A DNA stretch of 64,000 nucleotides from Scleromatobacter humisilvae (GTDB lineage: Bacteria > Pseudomonadota > Gammaproteobacteria > Burkholderiales > Burkholderiaceae_C), in the NCBI RefSeq assembly GCF_023231945.1, contig NZ_JAJLJH010000002.1, forward strand, positions 558,001 through 622,000, written 5' to 3'. The number at the start of each line of letters is the position of its first letter. The first letter of the stretch is position 1. The notes beneath the pieces were generated by a model. The model was given only the letters and a program-made list of their open reading frames with translations, had not been told where the DNA came from and did not search any database. The position numbers and the translations under genes were made by a program. This document shows, one piece after another, positions 8,054 to 15,805 of the stretch.

Positions 8054-8091
8054 ACTTTTCATAGCGCCGTCGATATGCTGCTATGAAAAGT
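8054..8091. promoter_or_regulatory. Perfect 12-bp inverted repeat, probable HxlR operator
   Basis: ACTTTTCATAGC (8054-8065) and GCTATGAAAAGT (8080-8091) are exact reverse complements separated by 14 bp. They fill most of the 60-bp gap between the divergent HxlR and CMD-family genes. The arms are AT-rich in an otherwise GC-rich region. Position and symmetry fit a dimer or tetramer binding site that could control both directions. Confidence 0.75.
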
Positions 8092-8108
8092 GTAGCTTGA
8101 AAGTCGGC

Positions 8109-8696
8109 ATGACCGCGCGCATTCCTCCTCTCGACCCGCCCTACGACGCCAAGTTGCAGAGCTGGTTGGATGCCGTCATGCGCGGCGCGCGCCCGCTGCG
8201 ACTCTTCACGACGCTGGCACGCGACCCCCGCCTGTTCGAGAAGTTCTCGAGCGGATCCCTGCTGGATCGTGGCCACCTGACCCTGCGCCAGCGCGAGATC
8301 GTGATCGACCGAACCACGGCGCTTTGTGGTTCGGAGTACGAATGGGGCGTGCACGTGACCATGTTTGCTTCGAAAGCGCGCCTCGACGCCGACGCGATCC
8401 ATTCGCTCGCCCACGGAGGTGTTGACGACGCCTGTTGGTCCGAGGAGGACCGCGACCTGCTGCGCCTGTGCGACGACCTTCACCGTCACTGCGACGTCGA
8501 CGACGAGCTTTGGCGAGCACTGCGAACGCGATTCTCGGAAGGCGCTGTCCTCGAGTTGCTGCTGCTGGCGGGCTTCTACCGAACGGTCAGCTATCTCACC
8601 AATGCCCTGCGCCTGCCGCTGGAGGAGGGTGCCGCGCGCTTTCCGGACCGCAGCCCGCCACCCGTCGGTGCGCAAAGGTTTCCCTCAACCCCTTGA
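8109..8696 (+). CDS. Carboxymuconolactone decarboxylase-like (AhpD fold) protein
   Basis: A 195-residue protein of the CMD/AhpD superfamily. The core motif reads LRQREIVIDRTTALCGSEYEWGVHVTMF (given here only as its key parts: LRQREIVI, then ALCGSEYEWGVHV, near residues 58-85). In true AhpD the motif is CxxC; here it is C-G-S-E, so the second Cys is missing and a thiol peroxidase role is unlikely. Related proteins act as gamma-carboxymuconolactone decarboxylases or have unknown roles in oxidative or aromatic metabolism. The gene is divergent from HxlR, shares the palindromic control region, and ends three bases before nadC, so the two probably form an operon. Confidence 0.8.
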   Translation: MTARIPPLDPPYDAKLQSWLDAVMRGARPLRLFTTLARDPRLFEKFSSGSLLDRGHLTLRQREIVIDRTTALCGSEYEWGVHVTMFASKARLDADAIHSLAHGGVDDACWSEEDRDLLRLCDDLHRHCDVDDELWRALRTRFSEGAVLELLLLAGFYRTVSYLTNALRLPLEEGAARFPDRSPPPVGAQRFPSTP

Positions 8697-8699
8697 AGC

Positions 8700-9563
8700 A
8701 TGCGCATGTCTTTCACCCTCCCCGGCTTCGACCTGGATGCCTTCATCACCACCACGCTGTCCGAAGACCTCGGCATCGGCCTTCCCGGCGGCGGGCGCGA
8801 CGTCACCTCAGAGAGCGTCATCCCCGCGGACGCGCGCTTTGCCGGGGTGATGGACAGCCGCGAGGCGATCACCGTCGCAGGGCTGCCTTTGGCCGCCGCG
8901 TTCTTTCGCCATCTCGACCCGGCGTGCAAGATCGACATGCCTGTGCAGGATGGCCAGCGCGTCGCGCCCGGAACCGCGCTGATGCGGATCGCCGGCAACG
9001 CCCGCGCCCTGCTCACCGCCGAGCGCAACGCTCTCAATACCGTCCAGCACCTCTCGGGCATCGCGACGATGACGCGCGCCCACGTCGAGGCGATGCACGG
9101 CCACGCTACGCTGCTCGACACCCGCAAGACCATTCCCGGACTGCGCGCGCTGGAGAAATACGCGACGCGGATGGGCGGCGCGACCAATTACCGCATGGGC
9201 CTGTGGGATGCGGTGATGATCAAGGACAACCATGTCGCGGTGGCGGGCGGCGTCGGGCCGGCGGTGGCGCGGGCCAAGGCGGCGGGCGTCGAGCGGATCA
9301 TCTGCGAGGTCGACCGGATCGACCAGATCGAGCCGGCGATCGCGGCCGGCGCCACGCATATCCTGCTGGACAACATGGCGCCGACGATGCTGGCCGAGGC
9401 AGTGGCGCTGGTAGCGGGCCGTGCGGCAACCGAGGCCAGCGGCGGGGTGCGGCTCGACAACATCGGCGCGATCGCCGCGAGCGGAGTGGACTACGTCTCG
9501 GTCGGGCGGCTGATGCAAAGCGCGCCCGCGGCGGATATCGGGCTCGATTTTGAGCTGGCGTGA
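8700..9563 (+). CDS. nadC: Nicotinate-nucleotide pyrophosphorylase (quinolinate phosphoribosyltransferase)
   Basis: NadC converts quinolinate and PRPP to nicotinate mononucleotide, CO2 and PPi in NAD synthesis. All hallmarks are present in 287 residues: EDLG near residue 23, TAERNALNTVQHLSGIAT near 103-120, LDTRKTIPGLRALEKYA near 138-154, GLWDAVMIKDNH near 166-177, and the C-terminal barrel motifs LLDNM and ASGGVRLDNI. The flavour (RDVTSESVIPADARFAGVMD, then SREAITVAGLPLAAAFFRHL) is what I associate with sphingomonad NadC rather than Burkholderiales, and nadA and nadB are not adjacent, so transfer from an alphaproteobacterium is likely (inference). A second ATG two codons later (8706) is the alternative start and matches the usual MSFTLPG beginning. 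Confidence 0.9.
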   Translation: MRMSFTLPGFDLDAFITTTLSEDLGIGLPGGGRDVTSESVIPADARFAGVMDSREAITVAGLPLAAAFFRHLDPACKIDMPVQDGQRVAPGTALMRIAGNARALLTAERNALNTVQHLSGIATMTRAHVEAMHGHATLLDTRKTIPGLRALEKYATRMGGATNYRMGLWDAVMIKDNHVAVAGGVGPAVARAKAAGVERIICEVDRIDQIEPAIAAGATHILLDNMAPTMLAEAVALVAGRAATEASGGVRLDNIGAIAASGVDYVSVGRLMQSAPAADIGLDFELA

Positions 9564-9938
9564 CGGGATTTGTGCCGCTGGATGACCTTGATCAACGGCC
9601 AGGTTGTCGTCACTCGGCCATGACCGGACGGTCACGACTGGCGGGTTACAGGCAAGCTTGCTGCCCTGGATCGTGCGCTGCGGAGCTCGTTTCGCGGCGA
9701 ACCGCGCGCACTCGACGGCAGCTCACTTGCAATGGCTATGCAGCGTGGGCGGAACCAAGGCTCTGGTGCCGATGTTCGGTACTGAGGTGCAACAGACGTC
9801 GCGGGGCCCAATGCGGGCGCGATCCGACCAGGCTGAACTCGGCCATCCCCGATAAACGCTCTCCGTTGCGCGGCCTGCTGGGGGCAACAATCAATTGCGC
9901 CATGAAGTCGCAGTGTGTGGCCCGCTTCAGGCGTGCAT
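9564..9938. other. Gene-free stretch
   Basis: This 375-bp gap lies between the convergent ends of nadC and the response regulator. Open frames exist on both strands but are rich in R, C and S and show no domain. No clear terminator hairpin or repeat was found. It may be decayed DNA at the edge of a transferred segment. Confidence 0.5.
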
Positions 9939-10676
9939 TCAGGTCAACATTTCGACCGGCACGGCAAAGAGATAGCCTGCGCCACGCTTGGTCCGGATGA
10001 GCTTCTGTGCGCTCTCATCGTGGCCACCGATCTTGCGTCGCAGCCTGAATATCTGGACATCGATGGAACGGTTGTAGATCTCGTCGCTATGCAGCCGAGA
10101 CAGATCGAGCAGTTGGTCGCGCGAGAGAATGCGTTCTGGGGCTTCGCAAAAAGCCAGCAGAAGGTTGAATTCCGCATTGCTGAGCGGAATGCGCTGGCCT
10201 TGCGGGTCCGTCAGGTTGCGAGTCAGCGAATTCAGTTCCCAGCCGGCGAACCGGTAGGCACGGCGGCGCGCGCCGCGCTCGGGCAGGCCGATCGACGGGC
10301 GTACCTGGGAGCGACGAAGCACGGCACGCACGCGAGCCAGCAGTTCACGATTGCTGAACGGCTTTGTGACGTAGTCGTCAGCAGCGGTCTCGAGTCCCAT
10401 GACTCGATCGGCCTCGTCGAGCCTGGCGGTCACGATGATGACCGGCACGTCGGTTTCCTCTCGCAGCTTGCGCACGAGTTGCATGCCGTCCTCTCCACCG
10501 AGCCTGAGGTCGATCAACACAAGGTCGATCGCGTGGTCGTGCAGTATCCGCTCCATGTCCAGTCTGCCTACCGCGGTCGAAACGCGCATGTCGTTCTCGA
10601 ACAAGTACACGCTGATCTGCTCGCGCATCAGCGGGTCGTTGTCGACGACAAGAATGTGGGCTGCGTTCGGAATCAT
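9939..10676 (-). CDS. OmpR/PhoB-family response regulator (orphan)
   Basis: A 245-residue two-component regulator. The receiver domain (about residues 6-120) has the acidic pair in VVDNDP, the phospho-acceptor Asp 56 in LVLIDLRLG, the Thr in IIVTARLDEADR and Lys 105 in DDYVTKPF. The C-terminal winged helix (about 145-240) shows LTDPQGQRIPLSNAEFNLL, RILSRDQLLDLSRLHSDEI, and the wing RTKRGAGYLF, all OmpR-type. No histidine kinase lies nearby, so it is an orphan here and its partner must be elsewhere. It is followed by, and on the same strand as, the hydratase-like gene upstream (107 bp apart). The ATG is chosen because the receiver begins at residue 7; the longer open frame upstream overlaps the hydratase gene. 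Confidence 0.9.
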   Translation of the reverse strand: MIPNAAHILVVDNDPLMREQISVYLFENDMRVSTAVGRLDMERILHDHAIDLVLIDLRLGGEDGMQLVRKLREETDVPVIIVTARLDEADRVMGLETAADDYVTKPFSNRELLARVRAVLRRSQVRPSIGLPERGARRRAYRFAGWELNSLTRNLTDPQGQRIPLSNAEFNLLLAFCEAPERILSRDQLLDLSRLHSDEIYNRSIDVQIFRLRRKIGGHDESAQKLIRTKRGAGYLFAVPVEMLT

Positions 10677-10783
10677 GGTGAAAGACTCGCTGGTACTCCC
10701 TGGTGGCATATGGCGGCCAACTGGCTCGGTATCCGCCGTCAAGGTCGGCCAACGACCTTGGGTGCCGGCGCTGCTGCACAAGC

Positions 10784-11575
10784 TCAGACAAACTCGCAGC
10801 GGACGCGTCCGAAGTCGCCGTAGTCGCCGGATACGGAGTCTCCAGGCTCGACCTCCAATGGCACCATGCAGGTACCCGTCGTGACGAACTGTCCCGCGTG
10901 GAGGGTGAAGCCGTGCGACGAGAGTTCGTTGACCAACCACTCGAGTGCGATCATCGGATCGCCGAGTACATTCCCGCCGACGCCTTCGCGTGAATAGCTC
11001 CTGGTCAGTCCCTTTACGGTCGCGACGACCCGATGCTCCGCCAGATTCACGTTGCGCCATGGGCTGTCGACGACGGGCCCGAGCACGTAGTCGTTTGCAC
11101 AGGCGTTGTCCGCGATCAGCAGCGCCTCTCCGACTGTCGTGAACGAGGCGAAGCGCGAATCGGGCACCTCGATTCCCAGCCGGAGGTCGGCGACGTGCGA
11201 CATGACCTCCTCGCGCCGGTACGGCTGCGCCCGCGGCGCAATCGTGTCGCCGATGACGAACACGAATTCCGGCTCAGCGACGCGCATCCGAACACCGGCC
11301 AGGGAGACGACTGCGCCGTCGTCGAAGAGGCGCTCGGTCAGTATGCGACCCGCCATGGGGCCACCGACGTTGATGTGCCGCTGCCCCGCGGCGCTGGTTG
11401 CGGCGATCTTCCAGCCGGCAGGCCGAGCCGAGCTTCGCAGGTCGAGAAGTGCCTGGATGGCATAGCCTTCAGCGCGGGTTCGCGGGCGCAGCGCTGCCGG
11501 CACTTCGTCGATGACGGCCCTTTGCTGCCAGGCCGTCCAGAAGAGGTCTGATGCCTCGCGAATGTCCACGGTCAT
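10784..11575 (-). CDS. 2-keto-4-pentenoate hydratase / 4-oxalocrotonate decarboxylase family protein
   Basis: A 263-residue member of the MhpD/DmpE/DmpH family (FAH fold), which hydrate 2-oxopent-4-enoate or decarboxylate 4-oxalocrotonate in meta-cleavage pathways, using a divalent metal. Family features are AYAIQ-like YAIQALLDLR near residues 53-62, AGWKIAATSAAGQ near 73-85, AEPEFVFVIG (metal-binding Glu residues) near 119-128, GIEVPDSRF near 154-162, ADNACANDYVLG near 175-186, and GDPMIALEWLVNEL near 224-237. Hydratase and decarboxylase cannot be told apart here. A strong AAGGAG precedes the ATG. It is divergent from the RidA-RidA-SDR-PhzF genes across a 153-bp control region and probably belongs to the same pathway. 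Confidence 0.82.
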   Translation of the reverse strand: MTVDIREASDLFWTAWQQRAVIDEVPAALRPRTRAEGYAIQALLDLRSSARPAGWKIAATSAAGQRHINVGGPMAGRILTERLFDDGAVVSLAGVRMRVAEPEFVFVIGDTIAPRAQPYRREEVMSHVADLRLGIEVPDSRFASFTTVGEALLIADNACANDYVLGPVVDSPWRNVNLAEHRVVATVKGLTRSYSREGVGGNVLGDPMIALEWLVNELSSHGFTLHAGQFVTTGTCMVPLEVEPGDSVSGDYGDFGRVRCEFV

Positions 11576-11728
11576 GCTGTCGACTCCTTGCTGATGCGCC
11601 CGATCCGGGCTTGCATTTCAACATTCTGGTGTGGTAGTCTACAAAAAGTCAATCAACAGTTTGTTGCGTCATTCGACAGCTTGACAGCGTTCTGAATCAG
11701 GTTGTGATCGACGCACATCCCCACGCCG
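11576..11728. promoter_or_regulatory. Divergent control region with palindromes
   Basis: The gap between the hydratase-like gene and the RidA operon is AT-rich in its middle. It contains GTAGTCTAC (11634-11642), an inverted repeat with a 1-bp centre, and CAACAGTTTGTTG (11654-11666), a 5-bp inverted repeat with a 3-bp centre. Either could be the operator of the local YheO-like regulator or the orphan response regulator. No certain -35/-10 pair could be fixed. Confidence 0.4.
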
Positions 11729-12217
11729 ATGGAACCCCTCGACTTTGACAAGCGCCTTGCGGAGTTCGGTGTCGAACTGCCGCCAGCGCCAGCCGCCTAC
11801 GCCCTCTACATCCCGGCGCGGCTCTCCGGCAGCCAGTTGTTCATCTCGGGTCAGCTGGCGTGGCAACGCGGACAACTGCACCACAAGGGGAAACTGGGCG
11901 GCAGCGCAACCATCGAGAGCGTGAAGGAGGCAGGCCGTCTTTGCGGCCTGAACATCCTGTCGCAGGTGAAGGAGGCATGCGGAGGGACGTTGAATCGTGT
12001 GTCGCACTGCATTCGGCTCACCGGATACGTGAATGCAACACCGGATTGCGACTCTCAGGCTGAGGCCATGGACGGATGCTCAGCCTTGCTGATCGACGTG
12101 CTGGGCGATGCCGGTCGCCACACGAGAACCACCGTAGGGGTCGGTTCGCTGCCTCTCAATGCATCGATAGAAGTCGATGCGGTCTTTGAGCTCCGAACCG
12201 CTGTCAGTGTCAAGTGA
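11729..12217 (+). CDS. RidA family protein (YjgF/YER057c/UK114-like, long subgroup)
   Basis: A 162-residue RidA-fold protein of the longer subgroup. It shows FDKRLAEFGVELPPAPAAYA at the N-terminus, LFISGQLAWQRGQL near residues 36-49, AGRLCGLNILSQVKEACGG near 69-87 and GRHTRTTVGVGSLPLNASIE near 130-149. RidA proteins deaminate reactive enamines/imines such as 2-aminoacrylate; some relatives are 2-aminomuconate deaminases. The first-subgroup proteins lack proof of that activity, so its substrate is open. It heads a probable operon with a second RidA gene seven bases downstream, an SDR, and a PhzF homologue. Confidence 0.85.
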   Translation: MEPLDFDKRLAEFGVELPPAPAAYALYIPARLSGSQLFISGQLAWQRGQLHHKGKLGGSATIESVKEAGRLCGLNILSQVKEACGGTLNRVSHCIRLTGYVNATPDCDSQAEAMDGCSALLIDVLGDAGRHTRTTVGVGSLPLNASIEVDAVFELRTAVSVK

Positions 12218-12224
12218 GGCCCGC

Positions 12225-12602
12225 ATGAGCATCGAGCGCATACCCTTTCCCATGCCGATACCGCTGTCCGCCGCTGTCCGGGCGGGCGGATTCGTCTTCC
12301 TTTCAGGCGTGGTCGCACTTGGAGAAGGCGGCAAGGTCATCGACGGCGGAATTCGTGAGCAAACTCGCGCGGTGCTTGAGCGCATCGCCGAGCTCTTGTC
12401 GGAGATCGGGCTGAATGCACGCGACGTCGTTCGCTCGAGCGTATGGCTAGCCGACCTCGCGGATTCCGCCGCGTTCAATGAGGAGTACGAGCGCTTCTTT
12501 CGAGGCGCACTTCCCGCGAGGTCCGCCGTTCAATCCGCTCTTTACGGCGGCGCGTTGGTGGAGGTCGAAGTCCAGGCCTGGTGCGGAACGCGGTCCGCGT
12601 GA
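12225..12602 (+). CDS. RidA family protein (short, canonical subgroup)
   Basis: A 125-residue RidA protein: IPLSAAVRAGGFVFLSGVVA at residues 13-32, IREQTRAVLERIAELLSEIG near 45-64, DVVRSSVWLADLADSAAFNE near 69-88, and the C-terminal ALYGGALVEVEVQAW, where canonical RidA has the active-site Arg in 'p.R.......l..ga.vEie' (here LPARSAVQ). Length is typical. The ATG at 12225 follows GAGG; an earlier in-frame start would overlap the previous gene. Two RidA paralogues side by side suggest two different imine or enamine intermediates, or one enzyme and one non-catalytic partner. Confidence 0.87.
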   Translation: MSIERIPFPMPIPLSAAVRAGGFVFLSGVVALGEGGKVIDGGIREQTRAVLERIAELLSEIGLNARDVVRSSVWLADLADSAAFNEEYERFFRGALPARSAVQSALYGGALVEVEVQAWCGTRSA

Positions 12603-12657
12603 GCAAGCCAGGGACATCGTCCTTCGACTACCAAAGGCAATCCAGAAGGGAAATCAG

Positions 12658-13392
12658 ATGGACTTGGGTTTGTCAGGCAAACGCGCATTGGTCACGGGAG
12701 CCTCGCGCGGATTGGGATGTGCGATCGCGACCTCATTGATCGGCGAAGGTGCTGACGTGGCGATCTGCGCAAGAGACGAGGCACGCATCCACGAAACCGC
12801 GGCGAGGATCGGGGCGCGCGGTTTTGCCTGCGACTTGACACCACGCGGCGCGGGGAAGTCACTGTCCGAAGCCGTTGTCCAAGCCATGGGCGAGATCGAC
12901 ATTCTCGTGGTCAACACAGGAGGACCGCCTGCAGGGACGTTCGACGCGCTGGCGAGCAGTGCCTGGGAGCTTGCTCTGAACGCCCTGTTCATGAGTGCGA
13001 TCGAGCTCATCGGCGCGGCACTTCCAGGGATGCGCCAGCGCGGCTGGGGCCGAATACTGGTCGTCACCTCAGTCGCGGCAAAGGAGCCTCATCCTGGTTT
13101 GATCCTGTCCAACGCGATCCGCCCTGCCCTGCATGGACTCGTCAACTCGCTGAGTCGAGAGGTCGCATCCGAGGGGGTGACCGTCAATGCCATCCTGCCT
13201 GGCCTGACCCGGACGGAGCGCCTGCAGGAACTTGGTCTCGGCGAGGAGGCCGTCGCCGCTTTGGTGCCGGCGGGAAGAATGGGAACGCCGGAAGAGTTTG
13301 CCGCGCTCGCGACCTTCCTCGTGTCGGGCCCCGCCGGGTATGTCACTGGGCAGGCCGTCGCTTGCGATGGCGGACTACTGCGATCGATCTAG
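12658..13392 (+). CDS. SDR family protein lacking the usual catalytic tyrosine
   Basis: A 244-residue short-chain dehydrogenase/reductase. The cofactor motif is TGASRGLG (residues 13-20) and the next motif is NTGGPPAGTF rather than NNAG. Where classical SDRs have YxxxK, this protein reads VTSVAAKEPHPGLILSNAIR: the Ser is present but the Tyr and Lys positions are Asn and Arg. This matches the 3-oxoacyl-ACP-reductase-like subgroup (cd05344 type) noted for not keeping the catalytic tetrad. The C-terminus (PAGRMGTPEEFAALATFLVS, CDGG) is regular. It may therefore not be a simple NAD(P)-dependent alcohol dehydrogenase. AGAAGGG precedes the ATG at 12658. It lies in the RidA/PhzF operon. Confidence 0.87.
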   Translation: MDLGLSGKRALVTGASRGLGCAIATSLIGEGADVAICARDEARIHETAARIGARGFACDLTPRGAGKSLSEAVVQAMGEIDILVVNTGGPPAGTFDALASSAWELALNALFMSAIELIGAALPGMRQRGWGRILVVTSVAAKEPHPGLILSNAIRPALHGLVNSLSREVASEGVTVNAILPGLTRTERLQELGLGEEAVAALVPAGRMGTPEEFAALATFLVSGPAGYVTGQAVACDGGLLRSI

Positions 13393-13467
13393 CGGACTCC
13401 AATCCGATCCGAACTTCCCCAAAAGCCGTCGCCGCGCGGCAATCCAAAGAAGGCCAAGAGGTCTGAT

Positions 13468-14250
13468 ATGCAACTGCAACTGTTTCAGGTCGACGCGTTC
13501 TCCTCGACGACGCTTGGCGGCAACCCCGCTGCCGTATGCCCGCTAGACGAATGGCTGCCCGATCCATTGCTTCAGGCGATTGCAGCCGAGAACAACCTTG
13601 CCGAGACCGCCTATTTCGTGCGCCTCGCCGAGGGTCACTACCAGCTTCGGTGGTTCACGCCAGAAGTGGAAGTTGACCTGTGCGGGCACGCGACACTGGC
13701 CTCGTCGTGGGTTCTGTTCGAAGAGTTGGCGGTCGACTCACCCATGCTCCGATTCGAGACTCGCGGCGGTGAACTCCGCGTCACGCGCAACGGCGACACG
13801 CTGGCGATGGACTTCCCGGCAGGCATCGCGACGCCCTGCGTCCCGCCACCCGATCTGCTTCCAGCGCTGGGCATTTCTTCGGCAGAAGTACTCGAGTCGC
13901 GCGACTACGTCATCGTCGTCAAGGACGAGGCGCAGATCGCGGCACTGGCCCCGGACTTCGGCTTGCTCAGGACGTGCACGAAATTCGGCGTCGCAGTCAC
14001 GGCGCCAGGTCGCACGTCGGATTTCGTCTCTCGCTGGTTTGGCCCACGGGTCGGCGTCAACGAGGACATCACGACGGGGACTTCGCATGCGTGCCTGGCG
14101 CCGTTGTGGGCCGGCCGACTGGGGAAAACGACGCTCACCGCCATTCAAGGCGGCAAGCGGAAAGGGCAACTCACCTGCCAGGTCGTCGGCGATCGAGTGA
14201 TTCTTTCAGGACGTGCCGCGACCTATCTGAAAGGGACGATCGTCATCTAG
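13468..14250 (+). CDS. PhzF family isomerase/epimerase-like protein
   Basis: A 260-residue protein of the PhzF/diaminopimelate-epimerase fold. Family marks are FQVDAFSSTTLGGNPAAVCP at the N-terminus, AENNLAETAYF with the catalytic Glu 46, WFTPEVEVDLCGHATLASSW near 63-82, and a C-terminal half with RWFGPRVGVNEDITTGTSHA near 189-208. PhzF isomerises trans-2,3-dihydro-3-hydroxyanthranilic acid in phenazine synthesis, but most homologues are of unknown substrate. No phenazine genes are present, so a catabolic isomerase acting with the RidA and SDR proteins is more likely (inference). AGAGG precedes the ATG. Confidence 0.88.
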   Translation: MQLQLFQVDAFSSTTLGGNPAAVCPLDEWLPDPLLQAIAAENNLAETAYFVRLAEGHYQLRWFTPEVEVDLCGHATLASSWVLFEELAVDSPMLRFETRGGELRVTRNGDTLAMDFPAGIATPCVPPPDLLPALGISSAEVLESRDYVIVVKDEAQIAALAPDFGLLRTCTKFGVAVTAPGRTSDFVSRWFGPRVGVNEDITTGTSHACLAPLWAGRLGKTTLTAIQGGKRKGQLTCQVVGDRVILSGRAATYLKGTIVI

Positions 14251-14261
14251 GTGAGTGGCGC

Positions 14262-14283
14262 GGCCACGCTCTTCTGCGTGGCC
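14262..14283 (+). terminator. Hairpin after the PhzF gene
   Basis: GGCCACGC and GCGTGGCC form a perfect 8-bp stem with a TCTTCT loop, 12 bases after the stop codon. There is no T run, so it may stabilise the mRNA end or act as a weak terminator rather than a full one. Confidence 0.45.
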
Positions 14284-14343
14284 AACTGCTTCTCGTCGGC
14301 CAAGCGGCCTCAGGCGCATTCGTCCGCACCGCAATTCAACACT

Positions 14344-14362
14344 ATGTAATTTATCTATACAT
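14344..14362. promoter_or_regulatory. AT-rich palindrome ahead of the binding-protein gene
   Basis: ATGTA (14344-14348) and TACAT (14358-14362) flank an AT-rich centre in the only AT-rich patch of this region, about 120 bp before the substrate-binding-protein gene. It is a plausible promoter with an operator for the YheO-like regulator downstream; the -10 could be TATACA. Confidence 0.35.
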
Positions 14363-14483
14363 TTAGTAGACGCCGAGCTTGACGAGCGGGGTCTGCTCTC
14401 TGGTTCCTCGCTGCGCTTGCACGGTCTTCTCGCGATGACAGTGCCGTCGCTCTCACGTACTCATCTACCTACTTGGAGGTCCA

Positions 14484-15605
14484 ATGAAGATCAAGCTTTT
14501 GGTTTGCGGATTCATTCTGTTCAGCGCGACGACTCTCGTGTCCGCACAAGATTCCGTCGTCCGTATCGGGATCGCCGGCCCCCTGTCCGGATCGATCGCC
14601 CATCTGGGCAAGGACATGGATGAGGGCGCACTCCTGGCCATCGAGGAGTTGAACAGCACGGGGTTCGCGATCGGCGGCCACAACGTACGATTCGAAGGCG
14701 TGTCGGAAGATGATGCGGCCGATCCGAAGGTGGCGGTACAGGTGGCAAACAAGCTCGCCGACTCGCACGTCGCAGGCGTCGTTGGCCACTTGAATTCCGG
14801 AACCAGCATCGTCGCGGCCAGAATCTACAACGACGCGGGGATCCCGCAGATCGCGCCAGGCGCGTCCAATCCGAAGCTCACGCAACTCGGGTACAGGTTC
14901 GTCTTTCGACTCATGGCAAACGACCTGCAGCAAGGCTCCGGCATCGCAGGCTTTTCCGCGAAGACGTTGAAGGCGAAGACCGCCGTCGTCATCGACGATC
15001 GGACGGCCTACGGACAAGGGCTCGCCGACGAGATCATCCAGGACATGGAGAAGGGCGGGATCAAGGTCCTGAAGCGCGAGTTCACGACCGACAAGGCCAC
15101 CGACTTCACCGCCATCCTGACCACCGTCCGCGGCCTTCATCCGGACGTCATCGCCTACGCAGGAACCGATGCCCAGGCCGGCCCGATGAACAAGCAGATG
15201 AAACAACTGGCCATTCCAAGCACCTTCATCGGCGGCGACGGTCTTTGCACGGGAACGTGGACCGAACTGTCAGCGGGCTCCAACGAAGGCTACTACTGCT
15301 CCCAGACCGGCAGCTCGCTGGACAAGGTGAAAGGATATGCAGAATTCCAGCAGCGGTTCAAGGCGAGGTACGGCGTCGATCCGATCTTCCTGGCACCGCA
15401 AGCGTACGACGCGGTGATGGTCCTTGCGGCGGCCATGAAGGCAGCCGATTCCACCGATCCGCACGTCTTTGCTCCGTTCATCCAGAAGACCGAATTGAGT
15501 GGCGCGGGGGGTGCCGTCCGCTTTGACAGCCACGGCGACAACCCCAAGGCGGCAGTGACCGTCTACCAGGTGCGAAGCGGGAAGCTGGCGGTAGCCGCGC
15601 AGTAG
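14484..15605 (+). CDS. Branched-chain amino acid-type ABC substrate-binding protein
   Basis: A 373-residue periplasmic binding protein of the LivJ/LivK (type I) class. It has a signal peptide (MKIKLLVCGFILFSATTLVS, cleavage near VSA-Q) and then VRIGIAGPLSGSIAHLGKDM, NVRFEGVSEDDAADPKVAV, VVGHLNSGTSIVAARIYNDA, TAYGQGLADEI and DPIFLAPQAYDAVMVLAAAM in family order. It binds an amino acid, amide or aromatic acid and hands it to a LivHMGF transporter. No permease or ATPase gene lies beside it, so it must use a transporter encoded elsewhere. Expressed with the RidA/PhzF genes, it could supply their substrate. A GGAGG ribosome-binding site precedes the ATG. Confidence 0.9.
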   Translation: MKIKLLVCGFILFSATTLVSAQDSVVRIGIAGPLSGSIAHLGKDMDEGALLAIEELNSTGFAIGGHNVRFEGVSEDDAADPKVAVQVANKLADSHVAGVVGHLNSGTSIVAARIYNDAGIPQIAPGASNPKLTQLGYRFVFRLMANDLQQGSGIAGFSAKTLKAKTAVVIDDRTAYGQGLADEIIQDMEKGGIKVLKREFTTDKATDFTAILTTVRGLHPDVIAYAGTDAQAGPMNKQMKQLAIPSTFIGGDGLCTGTWTELSAGSNEGYYCSQTGSSLDKVKGYAEFQQRFKARYGVDPIFLAPQAYDAVMVLAAAMKAADSTDPHVFAPFIQKTELSGAGGAVRFDSHGDNPKAAVTVYQVRSGKLAVAAQ

Positions 15606-15805
15606 CGCGGCCATACAGATGCCCGTCCAGGACCAAGGCGCCACGCTTCGCTGGCAGGTGGCGGTCGCGGAGGAAGGCATTTAGAACGGACGCCTCTCTC
15701 AGCTACCCGGTCTGCCCTGCATCAGACCGGGCCGCACTGTTATGTACACTCGACTATCGCAAAGACTGGACGCCTCGGCACCAACAAAAGGCTTGCTCCG
15801 CACTC

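Noticed and set aside
9560..10000. Plus-strand 146-codon open frame after nadC
   Set aside because: Arg/Cys-rich with no family resemblance, and overlaps the response regulator's conserved C-terminus.
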